The notes under the pieces were generated by a model, which did not search any database, had not been told where the DNA came from, and saw nothing but the letters and a program-made list of their open reading frames with translations. Positions 54,900-63,552 of a stretch of DNA of 64,000 nt are shown one piece after another. Numbering within the stretch: the first letter of the stretch is position 1; every line of letters begins with the position of its first letter. Source of the DNA: Mesobacillus subterraneus (GTDB lineage Bacteria > Bacillota > Bacilli > Bacillales > Cytobacillaceae); assembly GCF_020524355.2 (NCBI RefSeq), contig NZ_CP129019.1, positions 4,710,001 through 4,774,000 of the forward strand, written 5' to 3'. Made by a program: the position numbers and the translations under genes.

Positions 54900-56111
54900 T
54901 TATAAACTTGGTGAATAAGCGGTACGAGGAATTTTATCATATTCCGCCGCGTCCAGTTCCTCCACGCTACCATCTACTACCCCATTAATAATTCCATACA
55001 ATCCTGTTTCAACAGCCTTAACGAGCTGTCCCTTTTTCTTCTGTCCTAATGTATGCGATTGTCCCCTTACTTCGAAAAGGACTGTGCCGCTGCCGTTTAA
55101 TGCAAAGCTGCCAAGAGCTGTTCCTGGAAGGTCAAGGTTTTGTTGATATAGCGTGATGTTGTTAAACGGTGAATTTTCACCAAGTGCCTGCAGCGCATTG
55201 TACGCAGCAAGATTTAACTGTTTGGAAAACTCGAAATTATAGTTGTCCTTATATTCGGCGTACTTTGCGCCTTCTGCTGTGTTTGGATCCGGGACGAAGT
55301 CTGCTGAAAGAGACATGGTGACAAGGTTATCTGTTCCTTCAACATAGTAATGTCCTTGGTGGTGAAGATCTACAAATACATCCACTTTTCCGAATTCAGC
55401 TAAAAGAGACTTATAAACATCACGTACCGTTTGTGATTCTGGGGTTATGTACCAGCCTGGCTTACTTGAGGTTCCCGGGAAGTCCTCGGCTTGAGGGACA
55501 TAATCCAAATTTGGGTTGAAGTCACGGTTTACGTCAAATCCTGGTCTGCCATTATAGTCCCTGTCCTGGATAATCCGGTTGTTATAATAATTCCATGCTG
55601 GGCCAGCAGCATCAGCTAGCTGAGGGAAATCATCGACTACCTCTTCCCATGACATATCATTTCCTCGTCGATCCAGTTCAGAAGCATCCGGGTTCATTTT
55701 CGGCAAAGTGACAAGGGTGATTTCCTCACGAATTTTTTGTGCTTCAGGCGAGTTGCTGGATCCGAGGTATTGAAGCATGCTAAGCAAGGCTTCGGTTCCG
55801 GTATTTTCATTTCCATGGATCTCGCTTTCGATCAGGACAACCTTTTCACCTGTTCCCACTCTAGCCTGGTAAATATCTCTTCTCTGGTTTGATTGACCAA
55901 CAACCTCCAAAGCAACTCGGCCCTGGCTGTTTGCTTCAATTTGCAGGAGGCGTTTCACCATCTCAGCATAGTCAGTATAGCCATTTACAGAGTAAACCTG
56001 GTTGTCATTGTAAAGGTTTCCGTTAGGCGAGTTAGTAGCTAGTGTAGGCGTCGCAAGAGCTGTGCACAATGCCAGAACACTTAAACCTGTTAGTACTTTG
56101 CTATTTTTCAT
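54900..56111 (-). CDS. Secreted M14 zinc carboxypeptidase
   Basis: A 403-residue secreted peptidase of the M14 family. The signal peptide is MKNSKVLTGLSVLALCTALA with cleavage near TLAT. Zinc ligands are H99 and E102 in ESEIHGNENTG, and the third histidine is in VDVFVDLHHQGHYY. The substrate-binding NRDFNP and catalytic E in GTVLFEVRGQSHTLG are also present. ATG at 56111 is used because AAGGAG lies 11 bases before it; a GTG inside the site is unlikely. It probably removes C-terminal residues from peptides or peptidoglycan stems outside the cell. Single gene. Confidence 0.88.
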   Translation of the reverse strand: MKNSKVLTGLSVLALCTALATPTLATNSPNGNLYNDNQVYSVNGYTDYAEMVKRLLQIEANSQGRVALEVVGQSNQRRDIYQARVGTGEKVVLIESEIHGNENTGTEALLSMLQYLGSSNSPEAQKIREEITLVTLPKMNPDASELDRRGNDMSWEEVVDDFPQLADAAGPAWNYYNNRIIQDRDYNGRPGFDVNRDFNPNLDYVPQAEDFPGTSSKPGWYITPESQTVRDVYKSLLAEFGKVDVFVDLHHQGHYYVEGTDNLVTMSLSADFVPDPNTAEGAKYAEYKDNYNFEFSKQLNLAAYNALQALGENSPFNNITLYQQNLDLPGTALGSFALNGSGTVLFEVRGQSHTLGQKKKGQLVKAVETGLYGIINGVVDGSVEELDAAEYDKIPRTAYSPSL

Positions 56112-56396
56112 AGATTCTTTCACTCCTTAGACTTGTAAAGTAATTTCATAACTATATTAAGATGTTTAATAGAGCAAAGGGTGCTAGAATTTGTCGAATA
56201 TTTCGATTTACGAAATAAATGAGTGGAAGGTACTAGAGCGAATTAGCATAATGGTAGTTTTGGAATAGAATATAGAAAGGGGAGCGTATTTCTATTTTCC
56301 TGTATGTTTGGTAGTGATGGTTTGTTTTTATCAAGAGTTAAAGAAATGGTGACTAATATTTATATTTTTCATTTTCTAGATATACAGTTATTCGGA

Positions 56397-56432
56397 TAAA
56401 AAAAGCCAGCAACCATACCTTGTTTGCTGGCC
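56397..56432 (-). terminator. Terminator of the 5'-nucleotidase gene
   Basis: GCCAGCAA (56405-56412) pairs with TTGCTGGC (56424-56431). The A-run 56397-56404 is the U-tract on the minus strand. The stretch 56112-56396 holds no gene I can support. Confidence 0.8.
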
Positions 56433-56444
56433 ATTGCTTTATTT

Positions 56445-58079
56445 TTAGTTTGCCAAATCGATGATTCGACCTTCAACAACAGGACTCACTGTATTGTTTT
56501 CTTGTTGGCTCACATATTCCGTGAAGATTTCCCAGTCAACAAAACCAGGCTCGCTCACACGGCCTTCACTGTAAGCATTCCCGAATACATCGTATCCGTC
56601 TCCGCCTTTAGCGGTAAATGTGTTTGTTGCGACTGCATATGTTTTATTAAGATCCAGACTTACGTAATTTACTCCGTCTTCTTTTACCTCAACTGACTGC
56701 ACACGCTGGCCAGCTGGAAGGGAGCTGTCGTACGTGAATTTCATGCCGGATACTTGCAGGAAACCTCCGAATGCTGTTGGGGCATCCTTCACGCTATGCT
56801 CCAATGCTTCTTTGATTTCGGCACCTGTCAGCTGCATGATTGCTAATGAGTTTCCGAATGGCATTACTTCAAGTACTTTTGACATTGTAATTTCACCAGC
56901 ATTCACAGATGTCCGGATACCGCCGCCGTTTTGGAGTGCGATCACCGTATCAGGATTGATTGTTTGTGCTTTTGCGAGCATACCATCCGTAATCAGGTTT
57001 CCTAGGTTCGTTTCACCTGTTCTTGCGGCAGGGTTTCCACCAATTAAGTCAACAGTTGTTGTTCCGATTACGGTGTTTTTCATCTCTTCAACAGCAGGTT
57101 TGTATTTCTCGTTCAAAATTTGGGCTGCTGCTGCATCTTCTTCATAATTTTTCATATCCAGCAACTCACCTGCATATTCAATTACTCTTCCATTTTTATT
57201 GAATTTAACATCCAGCGTACCAAGGAACTTACCATATTCATTAGCCTGGACGATGACTGTCGGTTCTTTTCCAACCTCGACAAATACTGGTTCGGTCAAT
57301 TTAACGTGAGTGTGGCCGCCAACGATTACATCTATGCCTTCTACTTCCTCAGCCAATGTAAGGTCATTGTCGCCGCCGCCGTCATTCAGTCCGATGTGAG
57401 TAAGAGCGATGATTTTATTGACTCCTTGTTCCTCAAACGCTTTAACAGCTTCTCTTGCTTCGTTGAGGTAATCATTGAATTCGACATCATCTCCAGGGCT
57501 GGAGATGTCTACTGTTTCAGCGGTAGTAAGACCAAAAATACCGATTTTCTCCCCATTTACTTCTTTTACAATGCCTTTGTAGATTTCACCATCATTCGCT
57601 TCTGATGAGAACTCACTATTTGCAAGCATATTCATATTTTGGTCTTTTTCAAAGTTGACGTTCGCGCTGACAAATGGGAAGTCCGCTTCTTTTACAAAGT
57701 TTGCTAGAACACCGGTCCCTTTATCAAATTCGTGGTTTCCGAATGTCATGGCATCATATCCAGCAAGATTCATGAACTCCAAATCCGCCAGTCCTTGAAA
57801 CTCGTTAAAATATAGTGTTCCGGAAAAAACATCCCCGGCATCTAATAACAAAGTGTTAGTGTTTTCCTCACGCACCTGCTTAATAGCAGAAACCCGTTTC
57901 GCGACATTATCTAAATGCGCATGCGTATCATTGGTATGCATAACCGTTAATTCAAAAGGCTTGCCTGGCTTTACGCCCTTCATATTTGCAGATACACCAG
58001 GTACAGCAATAGATGTCAAAAGCGCAGCAGATGCAGCTACTGATAAAAACTTACGATAGAACTTGGTACGGTAGTTCAT
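56445..58079 (-). CDS. Secreted 5'-nucleotidase / UDP-sugar hydrolase family protein
   Basis: A 544-residue secreted metallophosphoesterase. A signal peptide (FLSVAASAALLTSIAVPGVS) precedes the catalytic domain with VMHTNDTHAHLDN, LLLDAGDVFSGT, FGNHEFDKG and VGGHTHVKL metal motifs. The C-terminal 5'-nucleotidase domain has TNLGNLITDGM, NGGGIRTSVNAGEIT and FTAKGGDGYDVFG. ATG at 58079 is chosen for its spacing from AAGGAGG; ATG at 58085 is too close. No wall anchor is present. It would release phosphate and nucleosides from external nucleotides. Confidence 0.9.
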   Translation of the reverse strand: MNYRTKFYRKFLSVAASAALLTSIAVPGVSANMKGVKPGKPFELTVMHTNDTHAHLDNVAKRVSAIKQVREENTNTLLLDAGDVFSGTLYFNEFQGLADLEFMNLAGYDAMTFGNHEFDKGTGVLANFVKEADFPFVSANVNFEKDQNMNMLANSEFSSEANDGEIYKGIVKEVNGEKIGIFGLTTAETVDISSPGDDVEFNDYLNEAREAVKAFEEQGVNKIIALTHIGLNDGGGDNDLTLAEEVEGIDVIVGGHTHVKLTEPVFVEVGKEPTVIVQANEYGKFLGTLDVKFNKNGRVIEYAGELLDMKNYEEDAAAAQILNEKYKPAVEEMKNTVIGTTTVDLIGGNPAARTGETNLGNLITDGMLAKAQTINPDTVIALQNGGGIRTSVNAGEITMSKVLEVMPFGNSLAIMQLTGAEIKEALEHSVKDAPTAFGGFLQVSGMKFTYDSSLPAGQRVQSVEVKEDGVNYVSLDLNKTYAVATNTFTAKGGDGYDVFGNAYSEGRVSEPGFVDWEIFTEYVSQQENNTVSPVVEGRIIDLAN

Positions 58080-58357
58080 TAACATTTTCCTCCTTGTAAT
58101 CTTAAGTGATGTTGCTATTAAACTAGTTACCTCGCTCAAACACTTCAATTCTATCAAAATTGACACGATATAAATTAAATAAATTGAAAATTCGTTAATT
58201 TGGTAATTTAGTAATGGGAGAAAAGAACCGATAGTTAGGATGTATGTATTCAATACAAGGATAATAGCCGCAGTACAATAAAAAGGAGAGAGCTGCGAAG
58301 GAATTTCAATTTATCTGCCGAATTGTTCTGAAATAGAAAGAGTACTGGGGGAGAAGA

Positions 58358-59056
58358 ATGAAAAAGAGGGTATTATTAAGAAAGCTAGTATTTTTCTTGT
58401 TACTGATCTTGAGTGGATGCTCAGAAGGGCTTCAGGAGGAAGCAGTGGCAAGTGCAGAAGTGAAAGAACAAAAGATTGTCCAAACTCAAATTCAAATTCC
58501 TGTAACTAAAGACTTTATGCCTAATATGAATTTTGTGCCAAAGAGCAATATACCAACCCATGTTGTATTGCACTTTATAAGCAATGCCGGAGTCAATCCT
58601 GAGAATCCATATATATATGAGGACATCAGAAAAGTTTTTATTGATTACGATGTCTCGCCACATTACATGATTGATCGGGAAGGAGAAATATACTTTCTGC
58701 TCCCGGAAAGCCGGGCCGCCCGCCATGCAGGGAAAGGGGAACTTACCAAGTATACAGATTATAATAATCAGTTGAATAGATATTCGATTGGTGTTGAGTT
58801 AATGGCCATCGGAACACAATCCGAAATGCAGCAAATGATGTCTCCAGAGCACTATAAGAAAATACCCCTGAAACATATCGGCTATACTGAAGCACAATAT
58901 AAAGCTCTTAATCTGCTTATTGATGATATACTGGCAAGAAACAAAGAGATTAAGAGAGACAAGAATCATATAGTTGGTCATGATGAATACGCACCAGAAC
59001 GTAAAACAGATCCGGGAAGTTTATTTGACTGGTCAAGGATATTAGGGGAGAAATGA
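58358..59056 (+). CDS. Lipoprotein N-acetylmuramoyl-L-alanine amidase (Amidase_2)
   Basis: A 232-residue lipoprotein. Lipobox LLILSGCSEG at about residue 17-26. The amidase_2 (PGRP-type) domain has zinc ligands in THVVLHFISNAG and RAARHAGKGE, and HIVGHDEYAPERKTDPGSLF carries the third ligand region and the Lys-x-Asp-Pro-Gly signature. NRYSIGVELMAI is the core strand. It cleaves between muramic acid and L-alanine in peptidoglycan, at the outer membrane face. The original terminator downstream of it was split by the transposable element at 59222. Confidence 0.88.
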   Translation: MKKRVLLRKLVFFLLLILSGCSEGLQEEAVASAEVKEQKIVQTQIQIPVTKDFMPNMNFVPKSNIPTHVVLHFISNAGVNPENPYIYEDIRKVFIDYDVSPHYMIDREGEIYFLLPESRAARHAGKGELTKYTDYNNQLNRYSIGVELMAIGTQSEMQQMMSPEHYKKIPLKHIGYTEAQYKALNLLIDDILARNKEIKRDKNHIVGHDEYAPERKTDPGSLFDWSRILGEK

Positions 59057-59212
59057 AGGGAGGAGGAGCATTATTTTCTATGCTCGGAATCAGTATTGGG
59101 TATATGTAAATACTTAAAGAAATCAATCAGACGCAACTAAATAAATAAAAAATATAGAAAGTTAATTTTATATAAAACATAGGTAAGCTAGGATTTTAAT
59201 GAAAAGGAGAGC

Positions 59213-59221
59213 CATGTTGCC
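59213..59221 (+). repeat. Target-site duplication, left copy
   Basis: CATGTTGCC, identical to 62200-62208. Confidence 0.85.
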
Positions 59222-59293
59222 TAACGGGTTCCGTTTCCTATCGCAAAACTTGAAATTACAATAGAAAATGGATGGTAAAATGTATATTAATTT

Positions 59294-59319
59294 GCACCGC
59301 TTTTGCGGTGCATTTTGTT
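59294..59319 (+). terminator. Hairpin near the left end of the element
   Basis: GCACCGC TTTT GCGGTGC followed by ATTTTG. It would stop + strand transcription entering from the amidase side. Confidence 0.6.
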
Positions 59320-59320
59320 T

Positions 59321-59353
59321 ATAAAAATAGCCCAGTCATTTTAGAACTGGGCT
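59321..59353 (-). terminator. Terminator of the element's genes
   Basis: AGCCCAGT (59329-59336) pairs with ACTGGGCT (59346-59353), and on the minus strand ATTTTTAT follows. Confidence 0.7.
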
Positions 59354-59372
59354 GTACACTGTATTTATTTTG

Positions 59373-59744
59373 TTAATCTGTTTTAACTTCATAATTCGTC
59401 ATTTTGCCTTTATCATCAAACCAAATTACTAGCCATTCACTATCAATACTAATAAAACCACGCTCGGCACCTAAGTAATATACAAGATTGTTCGGTTCTT
59501 TAAAATATACATCTTTTTCTTGTTCTCCTAAAAGTTCTATTATTTCCGCTTTGGTTTTTCCTTTCAAGTTCACTTCCGAGAGCAGGCTATCCACCATATC
59601 TACTCTTTCCTCTGGCTTTTTTAACCATCTGTCTTGGTTAAACTTATCAGGTGAAAATATCAAAAATAAAATGCAAATTACTCCACCAATAAGTAATCCA
59701 AGTGACAGTAATGTTAACGTTATCACCTTAATTGTTTTTTTCAT
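59373..59744 (-). CDS. Small membrane-anchored protein carried by the element (cargo)
   Basis: A 123-residue protein with an N-terminal membrane helix (KVITLTLLSLGLLIGGVICI) and an extracellular part. GKTKAEIIELLGEQEKDVYF followed by NLVYYLGAERGF has the helix-turn pattern of the SmpA/OmlA-like (BLIP) fold. ATG has an AGGAGC site. It lies inside the transposable element, downstream of the transposase, so it is probably passenger DNA. The function is unknown. Confidence 0.65.
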   Translation of the reverse strand: MKKTIKVITLTLLSLGLLIGGVICILFLIFSPDKFNQDRWLKKPEERVDMVDSLLSEVNLKGKTKAEIIELLGEQEKDVYFKEPNNLVYYLGAERGFISIDSEWLVIWFDDKGKMTNYEVKTD

Positions 59745-59792
59745 TTAATTGCTCCTACAAGATTTAGTATGTGAATTCGACTATTAAAGGAA

Positions 59793-61730
59793 TTAACGCT
59801 TATAAATAATATCCCTCCAACTATATGCTCTTTTGGCAATACCAATTCTCTGTGCAGGGGTCAGCTCATCTCCGTAGGTTTTAAAAGGCTGACAAAAGTT
59901 GTAGTAGGTTCGTAAAATTGTGATTGCCATTTGTGCATATTTTGGATTGAAATTGCTGTAAATATATGATTTTCCGTCACCCCTTGATGTCACTAACGGT
60001 CTCTCCAAAATAGATAAGCTACGTCTAATTTCCTGTAAAAAGGCATTTACCGCATTATCATTAGCCCTTGTAATTAGCCTTGCTAGGTGTTCATCTGATA
60101 CCTTTGAGGTATCTGAAATCACATCAATATAACGGCTTCCTCGGTCAGCCATCGCAATGGGATGTTCAATCTTATTAGATTTATGGACATTATAAGGTGT
60201 ACCGTCCGGAGCTACTTTTGTTTCGTAAAATTTGTGTACAGCTAACCTTCTTCTCAAATATTCAATCGCTACCTCATAATCAGATTGTTCCTTTAAACCA
60301 TTGGACTCCGCCCAATTTTTCAGGTGTTTATTTGCATCGATATATTCTTGAAAAGCAGCTTCCCTTGATAGTGTCTTATCGAAGGTGTTAACAAAATAAT
60401 GCAATCTACCCTTACTGATTTCTTCTGCGAATACCTTTTTTATGGCAGATTTCAACACCATATCATCATCGCTAACCACACGCCATTTGTCCGTTTTCAC
60501 CATTTGTTTTATTAAAAACATCTGAGCCATCGCCGTATATGTATGATTGATGTGCAATCCATCGACATATTTTCCTCTTAACATATAATCTTGTATTTCA
60601 CGGTAATAGTCTGCTGAACTCTGCGTATCATTCACAATCGGCTCCATAGGATAATACGAGTAATTTGTATACTTTGCATTTTTCCGCAGTTCTACTGGTA
60701 AATGGTCATCTTTGTAGGCTAGAGTGTCCATTTCAATTTTTTTAAAATCAATGTCCCAATCATACGCTATATCTGCCCTGAAGACATAACGAGAAGTTAA
60801 ATCGGTTGTAACAACCGTCTGTGTTTGTAACTGCTTCTCCGATACCGTTCCTTTTGTTCGTGGCTGTCCCTTTTTTCGAACATTGTTTAGGTAATACATC
60901 ATCATATCGGTATTCAACCAAATCCGAGGAAATATTTGTTTAGCAAATTGCTTCGCCTCTCTAATTTCCAAAAATTCCAAACAACAGCGATAAAGCCATT
61001 CTAGTTTACTGTAATAAGTGCTTCGCCCTATCCCTAATATTTTACACGTACTTGAAACGGGAACTCGGTTAATTAAATGTTCTGCAAAGGTAAGCAAAAT
61101 GTCATTCCGTTTTTGTGTGTACGATGTGGTCTGCGACTTATTAGGCAATATATTTGTATATTTTTTACAGGATTTACATTGAACAATTTGAGCTTTAGAT
61201 GTTGCTTTTCCTCGTTTATAGAAGGATTTTGGGTTTTCAAAATAAGTCTGATTTTCTGAACAATCATCTTTATGGAATTCGTAGTCGGGCTCCAAAGGAA
61301 CAGTGGAATTAATGCGAACCAATCTTTCTATTTCAGTTGCTAAGGACCAATTGGAAAAAGTCTTCGTATAGCACCCTAAAGTCGGTACACCCATTTGATT
61401 AGTCGGGTCTGGCACACAATTGATTGTTCTTGAACCATCCTTGCCTGTAAATTTATATCTTTTACTTTTGCCAATCTTATAATCTTCTTGAGGCTGCCTA
61501 TGGTTTTTACAAAAGGGGTCAGAACAGTAATTTACTTGAATTTCATATTCTTTCTCGCCCCAATGCAAATGCACTTCTCGAAAGGCAGAATGAATATATA
61601 GAGTTTTCATTTTTTTATCTGACAATACATTGTAATCATTTATACGTTTCACAAGTTCTTCTGAAGAGATGTTTGGTTCAATGCGACAAATAGGGTCAGC
61701 CAAATTAGCCAAACGTTTAATTTTGTACAT
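59793..61730 (-). CDS. Large transposase-like protein of the element
   Basis: A 645-residue protein. Early cysteine/histidine clusters (CSDPFCKNH, CVPDPTNQMGVPTLGC, QCKSCKKYTN) look like zinc-binding fingers. RVPVSSTCKILGIGRSTYYS near residue 225 is a helix-turn-helix for DNA recognition. The second half resembles a DDE/RNase H-like core: WLNTDMMMYYL, VVTTDLTSRYVFRADIAYDW and WRVVSDDDMVLKSAIK contain well-placed aspartates. I cannot assign it to a named IS family by eye. It starts within the end of the ribbon-helix-helix gene (14-base overlap). Intact and between clean inverted ends, so the element may be active. Confidence 0.75.
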   Translation of the reverse strand: MYKIKRLANLADPICRIEPNISSEELVKRINDYNVLSDKKMKTLYIHSAFREVHLHWGEKEYEIQVNYCSDPFCKNHRQPQEDYKIGKSKRYKFTGKDGSRTINCVPDPTNQMGVPTLGCYTKTFSNWSLATEIERLVRINSTVPLEPDYEFHKDDCSENQTYFENPKSFYKRGKATSKAQIVQCKSCKKYTNILPNKSQTTSYTQKRNDILLTFAEHLINRVPVSSTCKILGIGRSTYYSKLEWLYRCCLEFLEIREAKQFAKQIFPRIWLNTDMMMYYLNNVRKKGQPRTKGTVSEKQLQTQTVVTTDLTSRYVFRADIAYDWDIDFKKIEMDTLAYKDDHLPVELRKNAKYTNYSYYPMEPIVNDTQSSADYYREIQDYMLRGKYVDGLHINHTYTAMAQMFLIKQMVKTDKWRVVSDDDMVLKSAIKKVFAEEISKGRLHYFVNTFDKTLSREAAFQEYIDANKHLKNWAESNGLKEQSDYEVAIEYLRRRLAVHKFYETKVAPDGTPYNVHKSNKIEHPIAMADRGSRYIDVISDTSKVSDEHLARLITRANDNAVNAFLQEIRRSLSILERPLVTSRGDGKSYIYSNFNPKYAQMAITILRTYYNFCQPFKTYGDELTPAQRIGIAKRAYSWRDIIYKR

Positions 61731-61950
61731 CGCTTATACCCAATTCAAGCTTCATACGCTTATTACTACGTTTGGTTTCTACATACTTGATGAAATCATC
61801 ATCCTTTAGCAAGTGCGGCAATACCTCCTCTAATACCTGTGAAGGTGTTAGACCCGTATAATCGGAATAATGCTCTAAAATTTTTCGAGATTGGAAGGAC
61901 AGCTTAAATTTAACGTCCTCTGTATTCGGGTACTTAGGCTTGATTTTCAA
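61717..61950 (-). CDS. Small ribbon-helix-helix-like protein of the element
   Basis: A 77-residue protein, with TTG at 61950 after AGGAG at correct spacing. DVKFKLSFQSRKILEHYSDY and GLTPSQVLEEVLPHLLKDDD have the strand-helix-helix order of RHH or CopG-like regulators. It overlaps the transposase gene and is likely to control it or act as an accessory DNA-binding subunit. The palindromes at 61991-62076 just upstream are candidate binding sites. Confidence 0.6.
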   Translation of the reverse strand: MKIKPKYPNTEDVKFKLSFQSRKILEHYSDYTGLTPSQVLEEVLPHLLKDDDFIKYVETKRSNKRMKLELGISDVQN

Positions 61951-61990
61951 ATATACCGACTCCTATTTATTGGTAAAAATATGCTAGCTA

Positions 61991-62076
61991 ATTTGTATAG
62001 TAATTTATAGGTCGAATTGCTTATATATACTGGCTAGTATATATTAGCAATATTATAGGCATTTTGCTATACAAAT
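61991..62076 (-). promoter_or_regulatory. Nested palindromes upstream of the element's operon
   Basis: Outer arms ATTTGTATAG (61991-62000) and CTATACAAAT (62067-62076) enclose inner arms TTGCTTATATATAC (62017-62030) and GTATATATTAGCAA (62037-62050; 13 of 14 pairs). The centre TGGCTA is six bases. The symmetric structure suggests an operator or a transpososome-assembly site. Confidence 0.5.
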
Positions 62077-62109
62077 AAACATCAAAATGGGCAATAAATC
62101 CCTTTTTAC

Positions 62110-62153
62110 CAAGAAAAAACACCTATCAAATTGGTATACAATTCGATAGGTGT
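62110..62153 (-). terminator. Insulating hairpin inside the right end of the element
   Basis: ACACCTATC (62119-62127) pairs with GATAGGTGT (62145-62153), with inner CAAATTGGTATACAATTCG partly paired. The A-run at 62113-62118 serves as the minus-strand U-tract. It would stop transcription entering from the acyltransferase gene. Confidence 0.65.
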
Positions 62154-62199
62154 TTAATATTACATTTTCTTCGTTTGCGATAGGGAACGGAACCCGTTA

Positions 62200-62208
62200 C
62201 ATGTTGCC
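62200..62208 (+). repeat. Target-site duplication, right copy
   Basis: CATGTTGCC, identical to 59213-59221. The following GGCTCTCCTTTT is the right half of the split terminator stem. Confidence 0.85.
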
Positions 62209-62227
62209 GGCTCTCCTTTTCACTTTG

Positions 62228-63347
62228 CTAATTCTTGGCCAACTTGGCTACATGTACTATCTTACCCCTTGTTTTTAGCTGTTTATCGCTGCCAGAGTCT
62301 TTTATTTTAGGTACAGTCAAAATATAATTGCTGAACGGAAGCAACTGTATAAGTTTAGTAAGGAATATTGTCCCTAATAGGATGATTCCAAAAGTAATAG
62401 GGAATAAAGATGTCTTCCAAAGGATTGAGGGCGCAACTCTTTCAAATATGTTAATCACAAATGGATGAATTAGATAAATTGCCATTGATAAAGTCCCTAT
62501 TTCTTTTAGGAATTTATCAAGAATCCTAACCTTCCTTATATCGTCCATGATTCCAGCCATAAATAAAGTCAAGATAGGAATATTAATAAAGTTTGCTGTT
62601 CTATTTGAAGCAATAGAGCCAGCACTTCGATATTCGAGGACCGATAAAGCAATCACTATCACTGAGGCGAAACTTAGCGCTATTTTATATCTCTTTGAAA
62701 ATGCGAGAAGAGTCTCCCAGTAATAAGCTAAAAATCCCCCCGAAAATAAAGAAGAAGATCCATTCCGGCAGAAAAGCGCGCTGGCTTAATATCAACCCTG
62801 CAACCCCTTCAAATTGGGCGGAAACATCAACCTTCACAAAGTACCAATTAATCAACCCTGCAAGCACCAATAAGAAAGGCCACATTATTTTTGAACGAAA
62901 TAACTGCAGAATCGGGAAGATTAGATAAAATTGAAAAACAATGGATATAAAATATAAATGATAAAAAGCATTTCCAGATAGAAAATTGATTAAAAAGCTC
63001 TCCATGCCATCTCGCATGGGATTGATTTTCAAGATGAAGTACGTAAATAGAAGATAGAAAACACTCCATACAAGAAAGGGAATGCCTATCTTCGTAAAGC
63101 GGCTCGAAAGAAACCTTTTTAATTGGAAGCCTCTTGTCCTAGTCTGATAGAATAGCAAAAACCCACTCATCATCGCAAACATTGGAGTTCCAAAGCGACT
63201 GATTTGGTTAATAAAAAAGGTATAATCATTATATTGTTTGTCATGCTGATAGAAGTAAGCTGCTGACACATGGACAAGAAGGACCATTAAGCTAGCGATC
63301 GCACGGATATAATGAATTTCATAAATGTGTTCACGTTTATTCCTCAT
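62228..63347 (-). pseudogene. Membrane acyltransferase (acyltransferase_3 family), frameshifted
   Basis: A protein with about ten membrane helices in two frames. The first part (MRNKREHIYEIHYIRAIASL, LVHVSAAYFYQ, RFGTPMFAMMSGFLLFYQT) has the conserved R and H of the OafA-like acyltransferase_3 family. The frame is lost near 62700-62720 (GGAGACTCTTCTCGC), and the last 140 residues continue in another frame (YKIALSFASVIVIALSVLEY, MAIYLIHPFVINIFERVAPS). The total of 1,120 bases is 373 codons plus one. ATG at 63347 is preferred over 63422, which adds an unusual extension. Such enzymes acetylate or acylate surface polysaccharides or wall polymers. Confidence 0.8.
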
Positions 63348-63515
63348 CCATCTCACAACCTTCTTATAAAAGTAGAAAAAGCCTTCTACATAATACAAGA
63401 AAAAAGCTGTATGTCTCTTCATTTAACCTATTTTTAATGGTTATGTATTATTATCTTAATATAATTACTGTATTTTAGGTGAATTATATATTTATTGTCA
63501 GACATGTAAAAGATA

Positions 63516-63552
63516 CAAAAAACCTGAGCGAAGATTAGCTTTCGCTCAGGTT
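63516..63552 (-). terminator. Terminator of the sortase gene
   Basis: AACCTGAGCGAA (63521-63532) pairs with TTCGCTCAGGTT (63541-63552), with a T-run on the minus strand. It overlaps the last codon of the sortase gene. Confidence 0.8.

Larger units (their letters stand above)
59222..62199. mobile_element. Complete 2,978-bp transposable element with 27-bp inverted ends and 9-bp target duplication
   Basis: The left end TAACGGGTTCCGTTTCCTAT (continuing CGCAAAA, 59222-59248) matches the complement of 62173-62199 at 25 of 27 positions. CATGTTGCC is repeated directly outside both ends (59213-59221 and 62200-62208), a 9-bp target duplication. Joining the flanks recreates GGAGAGCC-ATGTTGCC-GGCTCTCC with A- and T-runs, a terminator hairpin, so the insertion hit its loop. 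Inside are three minus-strand genes: a ribbon-helix-helix-like protein, a large transposase-like protein and a small membrane-anchored protein. The preserved target duplication indicates a fairly recent insertion. Confidence 0.9.
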
